From contig CAADUW010000273.1 of assembly GCA_900752285.1 (NCBI GenBank), positions 1 through 6,205 of the forward strand: a stretch of DNA of 6,205 bases, written 5' to 3'. The position numbers and the translations under genes were made by a program. The stretch is from an uncultured Oscillospiraceae bacterium (GTDB lineage Bacteria; Bacillota; Clostridia; Oscillospirales; Oscillospiraceae). The notes under the pieces are model-generated. The model was not told where the DNA came from. It saw only the letters and a list, made by a program, of their open reading frames with translations, and ran no database searches. Shown one piece after another: positions 1 through 4,406 of the stretch (position 1 is the first letter of the stretch; the number at the start of each line of letters is the position of its first letter).

Positions 1-1430
1 AAGACCTTTCCCGTCTTGGCAGAAACTATCTGAAAACGGGCGAACTCATAGAGATTGTATTTCCCGAAAACGGAGTACGCTATATCGCGATCAACGACGG
101 AGTTGACACAGCGCGGGAGGATAACGAGTTTACCCCCTTGCGGAACTGGTTTAACGAGTTTTACGCCCGCGACACAAGCAAGAAAATCCGCGCAGTTAAA
201 CAGGCACAGGCGCAAAAAGGCGAGCGCGTCAACGGGGAATATCCATACGGCTATATCCCAGACCCGAACAACCGCCACCACCTTATACCCGACCCGGAAA
301 CCGCGCCGATTGTCAAACAGGTTTTCGCTATGTTTGTTAGCGGCGTGCGTATGTGCGAAATCCAAAAATGGCTTGCGGAAAACAAAGTCTTGACGATTGG
401 AGCGTTGCGCTATCAGCGTACAGGACAGGCGCGGTATCAGCGGGCAATGATCGCCCCCTATACTTGGCCGGACAAAACGCTCTATGACATATTAGCAAGG
501 CAGGAATATTTAGGGCATACCATAACCGCGAAAACTCACAAGGTATCCTACAAGTCGAAAAAGACCCGGAAGAACGAAGAAGAACAACGCTATTTCTTCC
601 CAAACACCCATGAGCCGCTTGTTGACGAGGAAACCTTTGAACTTGCGCAAAAGCGGATTGCTACCCGCCACCGCCCGACAAAAGCAGCGGAGATTGATAT
701 TTTTTCCGGCTTGCTGTTTTGCGCTGGTTGCAGACATAAGATGTATTACCAACAGGGCGTAAATATCGAGCCGCGCAAGTTTTCCTATTCTTGCGGCGCA
801 TGGCGCAACAGGGCAAGGACAGGCAGCGAGTGTACCTCTCATTATATCCGCAAAAACGTACTTCTTGATTTAGTGCTGGAAGATATGCGGCGGGTTTTGC
901 GGTATGTTAAGGAACACGAACAGGACTTTATCTGTAAAGCTACCGAGTACGGCGACATGGAAGCGAGAAAGGCATTAGCGCAGCAGCAAAAGGAACTTTC
1001 CAAAGCACAGGCGCGTATGACCGAACTTGACACGCTTTTCCGCAAGCTGTACGAGGACAACGCATTAGGCAGACTGACAGATGAACGGTTTGTGTTTCTA
1101 ACTTCCGGCTACGAGGACGAAAAGAAATCCCTTGCCGCAAGGATAGACGAGTTACAACAGCAGATCGCAACCGTTACCGAGCGAAAAAGGGATATATCAA
1201 GGTTTATTCAGATTGTCGGGAAATACAGCGACATACAGGAATTGACCTATGAAAACGTCCATGAGTTTATCGACCGTATTTTGATACATGAATTAGACCG
1301 GGAAACCAACACCCGGAAAATCGAAATCCATTATAGCTTTGTCGGACAGGTTGATACCGAGCAGGAGCCGACGCAAGTTGTCAACCATGACCGCCGCAAC
1401 ATGGTAGATGTAAAAAGTATCGCTATCTAA
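1..1430 (+). CDS. Large serine recombinase (mobile-element integrase), 5' end outside window
   Basis: Site-specific recombinase of the large serine (resolvase/invertase) family, which would integrate and excise a mobile element through a covalent serine-DNA intermediate. The frame is open from the left edge (first full codon at 3) and gives 475 visible residues. Residues 1-7 (DLSRLGR) are the catalytic arginine motif of the resolvase domain, so roughly 90 N-terminal residues with the catalytic serine are missing. A recombinase domain follows (PYGYIPDP near 80). A zinc ribbon has Cys240, Cys243, Cys264 and Cys277. Next come a long coiled coil (about 310-390) and a C-terminal segment with the family-typical HELDRETNTRKIEI. 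A TTG at 138 is internal, not a start. The codons look more A-rich than in the genes downstream, which fits transfer. The gene ends within a few bases of an apparent element junction, as integrase genes at element ends often do. Family assignment is firm; the element type (ICE, IME or other) is inference. Confidence 0.93.
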   Translation, partial: DLSRLGRNYLKTGELIEIVFPENGVRYIAINDGVDTAREDNEFTPLRNWFNEFYARDTSKKIRAVKQAQAQKGERVNGEYPYGYIPDPNNRHHLIPDPETAPIVKQVFAMFVSGVRMCEIQKWLAENKVLTIGALRYQRTGQARYQRAMIAPYTWPDKTLYDILARQEYLGHTITAKTHKVSYKSKKTRKNEEEQRYFFPNTHEPLVDEETFELAQKRIATRHRPTKAAEIDIFSGLLFCAGCRHKMYYQQGVNIEPRKFSYSCGAWRNRARTGSECTSHYIRKNVLLDLVLEDMRRVLRYVKEHEQDFICKATEYGDMEARKALAQQQKELSKAQARMTELDTLFRKLYEDNALGRLTDERFVFLTSGYEDEKKSLAARIDELQQQIATVTERKRDISRFIQIVGKYSDIQELTYENVHEFIDRILIHELDRETNTRKIEIHYSFVGQVDTEQEPTQVVNHDRRNMVDVKSIAI

Positions 1431-1437
1431 CCCCAGC

Positions 1438-1619
1438 AAAATTCGTACCCGAATAGCCGTCGTCATAAAAATGGCGAATGTTTCTCAGCCCTTTCTGACG
1501 GGCATATTCTTCGAGGTATTTTTCTGATTCTGGATGGAGTTTGATTCCCCGGCCTGTTCATCGTCCCTTGACAGGCGCTCATACAGGGCTGTGATTTTGA
1601 TTTCTTCCTTCTTAGCCAC
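1438..1619 (-). pseudogene. N-terminal remnant of a second serine recombinase, frameshifted and truncated
   Basis: Read on the minus strand, a GTG at 1619-1617 preceded by GGGAGGT (1633-1627, 7 nt spacing) opens a frame beginning VAKKEEIKITALYERLSRDD. This is the start of the resolvase catalytic domain. YERLS carries the nucleophilic serine (Ser17), followed by the conserved DD and the SNSIQNQK segment. After the lysine codon at 1523-1521 the frame must shift by one base within a run of five A (1523-1519). It then continues as YLEEYARQKGLRNIRHFYDD and GYSGTNF, ending at 1438. Family members normally continue with a D/N-R-P-G-F-type sequence; here similarity stops and a stop codon lies at 1425-1423. 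About 60 codons remain, so no active enzyme is possible. The fragment points towards the 3' end of the upstream recombinase, which suggests a nested insertion or rearrangement. Recognition is from memory of the family, without an alignment. Confidence 0.85.
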
Positions 1620-1680
1620 GGTTTTGACCTCCCTTCTTCAAGAAATCTTCGTTTGTGAAACGCTCCTTTTTTCTATCCTC
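1612..1680 (-). pseudogene. Possible tail of a short ORF coupled to the recombinase remnant
   Basis: On the minus strand a reading frame of 22 codons (1680-1615) ends in TAA at 1614-1612. It reads EDRKKERFTNEDFLKKGGQN plus two residues, and overlaps the GTG start of the recombinase remnant by 8 nt. Such an overlap is typical of translational coupling, and the shared Shine-Dalgarno lies inside the tail. There is no ATG or GTG in the frame, and an in-frame stop lies at 1683-1681. If it is real, only the C-terminus survives and the old element would end near 1680. I do not recognise the protein, and a chance open frame of this length is quite possible. Confidence 0.3.
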
Positions 1681-1692
1681 TTATAGTGTAAC

Positions 1693-1717
1693 CGTTCCGT
1701 GCCGGCGCTGCGGAACG
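1693..1717. repeat. Perfect 7-bp inverted repeat in the spacer before rsmE
   Basis: CGTTCCG (1693-1699) and CGGAACG (1711-1717) are exact inverted copies separated by 11 bases that contain the small palindrome GCCGGC. No T-run follows on either strand, so it does not look like an intrinsic terminator. It lies between the mobile-element remnant and the rsmE promoter. It could be a protein-binding site or the decayed end of an element. The function is unknown. Confidence 0.4.
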
Positions 1718-1793
1718 CTGCGGCTGAGAGGGCCATTCTGCCCAGCTGTTGGAACCGCGCACCGCAAAACGCAATTTCCGTAACCGATTGTTC

Positions 1794-1821
1794 TTTACTT
1801 TTTACCGGAGAACATTATAAT
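1794..1821 (+). promoter_or_regulatory. Promoter of rsmE
   Basis: A perfect -10 hexamer TATAAT lies at 1816-1821, and TTTACT (four of six bases match TTGACA) at 1794-1799, with a 16-bp spacer. Transcription would start near 1828, giving a short leader before the ribosome binding site AAAGGAG (1847-1853) and the ATG at 1861. Because this promoter lies downstream of the mobile-element junction, rsmE keeps its own expression whatever inserted to its left. Confidence 0.75.
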
Positions 1822-1860
1822 AGAGGTAATGAACTTTCCGCACCGTAAAGGAGAAACACC

Positions 1861-2592
1861 ATGACCAGATTTTTTGTGGATCGGGATACGTTCCTGTCGG
1901 ATACGCCTCTGCTGACCGGGGAGAACGGGAAGCATGCTTCCGTCCTTCGACTGAAAGCGGGGGAGCAGATCATCCTCTGCGATGGAACCGGGCAGGAGCG
2001 GCTGTGCCGGGTGCTGTCCACCAATCCCGGACAGACGGCGGTGGAACCGGAACCGGTCCGCCCGGCGTCCACAGAGTCCCGGGTTTGGGTCAGCGTCTAC
2101 ATGGCCTATCCCAAGGCAGATAAGCTGGAGCATGTGATTCAGAAAGCAACCGAACTGGGGGCAGGGGAGATCGTGGCCTTTCCCTCAGCCCGGTGCGTTT
2201 CCCGTCCGGAGGAAAAGAGCCTTGCGAAAAAGCTGGAACGCTGGCAGAAAATTGCCCAGTCTGCCGCAGAGCAGTCCGGTCGGGGAAGGATCCCGCAGGT
2301 TGTGCTGCTGAAAAGCTGGAGAGAAGCCCTGAACCGGGCGGGAAAGGCAGATCGGGCGATCCTGTTCTATGAGCATGAGGAAGCATGTACCCTGTCTGCG
2401 GTGCTGGCCTCCGGGAATTACGCTTCCGTCAGCCTGCTGACCGGTCCCGAGGGAGGACTGGAGGAACGGGAGGTGGAGGAGGCAAGAGCGGCCGGTCTTA
2501 CGGTCTGCACCCTTGGCAGCCGAATCCTCCGGTGTGAGACGGCACCCCTGTGTGCCCTCTCGGCTGTCATGTATGCCTCCGGAGAATTTTAA
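1861..2592 (+). CDS. rsmE: 16S rRNA (uracil(1498)-N3)-methyltransferase RsmE
   Basis: Methylates N3 of U1498 in helix 44 of 16S rRNA, within assembled 30S subunits, using S-adenosylmethionine. The product has 243 residues, normal for the family. The N-terminal part (about 1-70) is the PUA-like RNA-binding region and contains the typical HASVLRLKAGEQI segment. The rest is the SPOUT domain with the knotted SAM site: GPEGG at 195-199 and LGSRILRCETA at 218-228 are the family signatures. The ATG is supported by AAAGGAG 7 nt upstream. In many Firmicutes rsmE follows prmA; here prmA is absent and a mobile-element remnant lies upstream, so an older gene order may have been disrupted (inference). trpS starts 65 bp downstream with its own promoter, and I see no terminator between the two, so read-through is possible. 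Confidence 0.95.
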   Translation: MTRFFVDRDTFLSDTPLLTGENGKHASVLRLKAGEQIILCDGTGQERLCRVLSTNPGQTAVEPEPVRPASTESRVWVSVYMAYPKADKLEHVIQKATELGAGEIVAFPSARCVSRPEEKSLAKKLERWQKIAQSAAEQSGRGRIPQVVLLKSWREALNRAGKADRAILFYEHEEACTLSAVLASGNYASVSLLTGPEGGLEEREVEEARAAGLTVCTLGSRILRCETAPLCALSAVMYASGEF

Positions 2593-2595
2593 CCC

Positions 2596-2624
2596 TTGCG
2601 GAATGGCGAAAACTATGCTAAAAT
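2596..2624 (+). promoter_or_regulatory. Extended -10 promoter of trpS
   Basis: TTGCGG (2596-2601) and TAAAAT (2619-2624) are separated by 17 bp. The -10 is preceded by TGC (2616-2618), an extended -10 element that can make up for the weak -35. The transcript would begin about 25 nt before the ATG. That leaves room only for the ribosome binding site (AAAGGAAG, 2641-2648) and none for a T-box leader. Confidence 0.6.
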
Positions 2625-2657
2625 GTATCAAAACCTGAAAAAAGGAAGCGTGAAAAA

Positions 2658-3680
2658 ATGAGTGAAGAAGTACGGCAGCAACCGAAAAAGCGGATGCTTT
2701 CCGGTATCAAGCCCTCCGGTGACCTGACCCTCGGCAGCTATCTGGGGGCGATCCGGAACTGGGGCGCCCGGTCGGAGGAGTTTGACTGCTTTTATTTTAT
2801 GGCGGATCTGCATGCTATTACCGTGCGGCAGAATCCTGCCGATCTGCGCCGCAGAACGCTGGAGCAGTTGGCACAGTACATTGCCTGTGGTTTGGATCCC
2901 CGGAAGAATACCCTGTTCATCCAGAGCCAGGTTCCGCAGCATGCGGAGCTTGGCTGGGTGTTGAACTGCTATGCCATGTTCGGTGAACTGAGCCGGATGA
3001 CCCAGTTCAAGGACAAGTCCGCAAAGAATGCGGATAATATCAACGGCGGACTGTTTACGTACCCCAGCCTGATGGCGGCGGACATCCTGCTTTACCAGCC
3101 GGATTATGTCCCCGTGGGTGAGGATCAGAAGCAGCATGTGGAACTGTGCCACACCATTGCCCGCCGGTTTAATGGGGTTTACGGTGATGTGTTCAAACTG
3201 CCGGAGCCTTATGTGCCCAAGGTGGGCGCCCGGATCATGAGCCTGACCAATCCCACGGCCAAAATGTCCAAGTCCGAGAATGAGGACACCGGACGGATTT
3301 TGCTGATGGATACCCCGGAAACCATTATGCGGCAGTTCAAGCGTGCAATCACCGATTCCGATACCGAAAACTGCGTGCATTACGACAAGGAGAACAAGCC
3401 TGGCGTTTCCAACCTGATGACCATCTATTCTGCCTGCACGGGCAAGAGTTATGACGAGATTGAGCAGGAATTTGCGGGCTGCGGTTATGGAAAATTCAAG
3501 CCCGCAGTCGGCGAAGCCGTGGTGGAGACCCTTCGTCCCATCCGGGAGGAAGCGACCCGGATCATGAAGGATAAGGCCTACCTCGAAAGCGTATATAAAG
3601 ACGGCGCCCAGCGTGCCTCCTATGAAGCCGAAAAGACCCTCCGCAAGGTCTACAAGAAGGTTGGCTTTGTGGCAAGATAA
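2658..3680 (+). CDS. trpS: Tryptophanyl-tRNA synthetase
   Basis: Class Ic aminoacyl-tRNA synthetase that charges tRNA-Trp with tryptophan in the cytoplasm, using ATP. The 340 residues match the usual bacterial length. GIKPSGDLTLGSYLGA (16-31) is the first nucleotide-binding region, with TLGS standing in for HIGH as in other bacterial TrpRS. The tryptophan and dimer region includes GELSRMTQFKDKSAKN and the highly conserved PVGEDQKQHVEL. KMSKS is intact at 202-206, followed by DKENKPGVSNLMTIYS. The helical anticodon-binding part fills the C-terminus and ends in basic residues. The ATG start has AAAGGAAG 9 nt upstream. The first 11 residues are a short polar, lysine- and glutamine-rich extension before the fold begins. 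The gene is intact, and a strong terminator closes it 6 nt after the stop codon. Confidence 0.97.
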   Translation: MSEEVRQQPKKRMLSGIKPSGDLTLGSYLGAIRNWGARSEEFDCFYFMADLHAITVRQNPADLRRRTLEQLAQYIACGLDPRKNTLFIQSQVPQHAELGWVLNCYAMFGELSRMTQFKDKSAKNADNINGGLFTYPSLMAADILLYQPDYVPVGEDQKQHVELCHTIARRFNGVYGDVFKLPEPYVPKVGARIMSLTNPTAKMSKSENEDTGRILLMDTPETIMRQFKRAITDSDTENCVHYDKENKPGVSNLMTIYSACTGKSYDEIEQEFAGCGYGKFKPAVGEAVVETLRPIREEATRIMKDKAYLESVYKDGAQRASYEAEKTLRKVYKKVGFVAR

Positions 3681-3685
3681 TTTGG

Positions 3686-3719
3686 AATCCCCGCTGCACG
3701 GAAGAGCAGCGGGGATTTT
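3686..3719 (+). terminator. Intrinsic terminator after trpS
   Basis: The arms ATCCCCGCTGC (3687-3697) and GCAGCGGGGAT (3706-3716) are perfectly complementary over 11 bp around an 8-base loop, and the stem extends by one A-T pair at 3686/3717. The right arm runs into a short T-tract (3716-3719). It lies 6 nt after the trpS stop codon and should end the rsmE-trpS transcripts. Confidence 0.9.
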
Positions 3720-3778
3720 CGGAATAAGGAAAGAGTAAATTGGGACTTAGCGGCGTAGCGCATCGAACAGCATTGCCA

Positions 3779-3876
3779 TTCCGGGACAGTTGTTAAGTGG
3801 TGCCGGAACGGCCCTGTCAGTTACGGCATTCGCCGTGACTGCTCCTCCAAAGGGGGAGCCAAGGGGACTTCGCCCC
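3779..3876. repeat. Cluster of hairpins, probable REP/MITE-like intergenic repeat
   Basis: Several inverted repeats follow each other. TTCCGG (3779-3784) pairs with CCGGAA (3803-3808). AGTTACGGC (3819-3827) pairs with GCCGTGACT (3832-3840) around an ATTC loop. GCTCCTCC (3841-3848) pairs with GGGGGAGC (3852-3859) around AAA, and GGGG (3863-3866) pairs with CCCC (3873-3876). The two middle hairpins each contain one G-T pair. The combination of an ACGGC...GCCGT hairpin, a CTCC...GGGGGAG hairpin and then GGGGACTTCGCCCC is one I recognise from multicopy intergenic repeats in Oscillospiraceae genomes. Only this copy is visible here, so repeat status is from memory. No gene is seen between 3720 and 3890. 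Confidence 0.6.
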
Positions 3877-3892
3877 GCTAAATTTCCGTTTC

Positions 3893-3912
3893 TTGTCCCG
3901 GAGGATGGACAA
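3893..3912. promoter_or_regulatory. Inverted repeat overlapping the -35 box, candidate operator
   Basis: TTGTCC (3893-3898) and GGACAA (3907-3912) form a perfect 6-bp inverted repeat with an 8-bp spacer. The right arm covers most of the -35 hexamer of the acetyltransferase promoter (3906-3911). A dimeric repressor bound here would block RNA polymerase. No regulator gene is visible in the window, so this is a candidate only. Confidence 0.4.
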
Positions 3913-3934
3913 AACAGGATTCTTACGGTATAAT
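3906..3934 (+). promoter_or_regulatory. Promoter of the acetyltransferase-glycosidase operon
   Basis: TGGACA (3906-3911, five of six bases match the consensus) and a perfect TATAAT (3929-3934) are separated by the ideal 17 bp. This is the strongest sigma-A-type promoter in the window. It lies 25 bp before the acetyltransferase ATG, and with no terminator between the two genes it should also drive the glycoside hydrolase. Confidence 0.8.
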
Positions 3935-3959
3935 GGTACAAAAAATGTGAGGTAGCGTT

Positions 3960-4394
3960 ATGCAGATTCGTAAAATGACCGGCGGGGATGAGGGCGACGT
4001 GCTTTCCATGATGGAGGTGTTCTATACCTCCCCTGCCGTTTCCACCAACGGGTCGGAGGAAATCTTCCGGTACGACTTTGCCCAGTGTATTGGGGAAAAC
4101 CCCTTCCTTTCCGGTTTTATTCTGGAGGACGGAGGTAAAATTGCGGGCTATGCCATGCTTGCCCACAGCTTTTCTACGGAATTCGGCAAACCCTGCGTCT
4201 GGGTAGAGGATCTTTATCTGAAACCGGAGGCCCGGGGAAAGGGCTATGGTCCGGTGTTTCTCTCCTTTGTCCGGGAGCACTATCCGGATTCGGTCTTCCG
4301 GCTGGAGGTGGAAGCAGAAAACATCCGGGCTGTCCGGGCTTACCGGAAAAGCGGCTTCGGCACCCTTCCCTATACGGAAATGATTCACCTGTAA
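3960..4394 (+). CDS. GNAT-family N-acetyltransferase
   Basis: Single-domain cytoplasmic enzyme of 144 residues that should move an acetyl group from acetyl-CoA to an amine. Motif A is clear: the beta strand VWVEDLYLKPE (80-90) followed by the pyrophosphate-binding loop RGKGYG (92-97). Motif B follows as LEVEAENIRAVRAYRKSGF (115-133), where Asn121 and the AYRKSGF helix are typical. The stretch with FSTEFGKP before VEDLYLKPEARGKGYG resembles the diamine/polyamine (SSAT-like) acetyltransferases, so a small amine is a reasonable guess, but the substrate cannot be fixed from sequence. The ATG is supported by GTGAGG (3947-3952) 7 nt upstream. The gene is first in a two-gene unit, and its stop codon overlaps the ribosome binding site of the next gene, which implies cotranscription. 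Confidence 0.9.
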   Translation: MQIRKMTGGDEGDVLSMMEVFYTSPAVSTNGSEEIFRYDFAQCIGENPFLSGFILEDGGKIAGYAMLAHSFSTEFGKPCVWVEDLYLKPEARGKGYGPVFLSFVREHYPDSVFRLEVEAENIRAVRAYRKSGFGTLPYTEMIHL

Positions 4395-4400
4395 GGAGGT
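4393..4400 (+). promoter_or_regulatory. Near-perfect ribosome binding site of the GH2 gene
   Basis: AAGGAGGT lies 6 nt before the ATG at 4407 and overlaps the last two bases of the acetyltransferase stop codon. It fixes the hydrolase start and makes the two genes a tight operon with a 12-nt gap. Confidence 0.85.
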
Positions 4401-4406
4401 TTTGTT

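Noticed and set aside
138..140. TTG as the start of the recombinase.
   Set aside because: The frame stays open to the left edge and codes for the conserved DLSRLGR catalytic motif upstream of this codon, so it is internal.
1680..1685. TATAAG on the minus strand as the -10 box of the recombinase remnant.
   Set aside because: No acceptable -35 hexamer lies 16-18 bp upstream on that strand; the position holds GC-rich sequence.
1688..1786. Direct repeat GTAACCG at 1688-1694 and 1780-1786 as element-flanking target duplication.
   Set aside because: Seven bases matching over about 90 bp is weak, large serine recombinases do not create long target duplications, and nothing between the copies looks like an element.
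2628..3380. A 250-codon minus-strand frame opposite trpS.
   Set aside because: It is antisense to a fully recognisable tryptophanyl-tRNA synthetase and has no family motif of its own.
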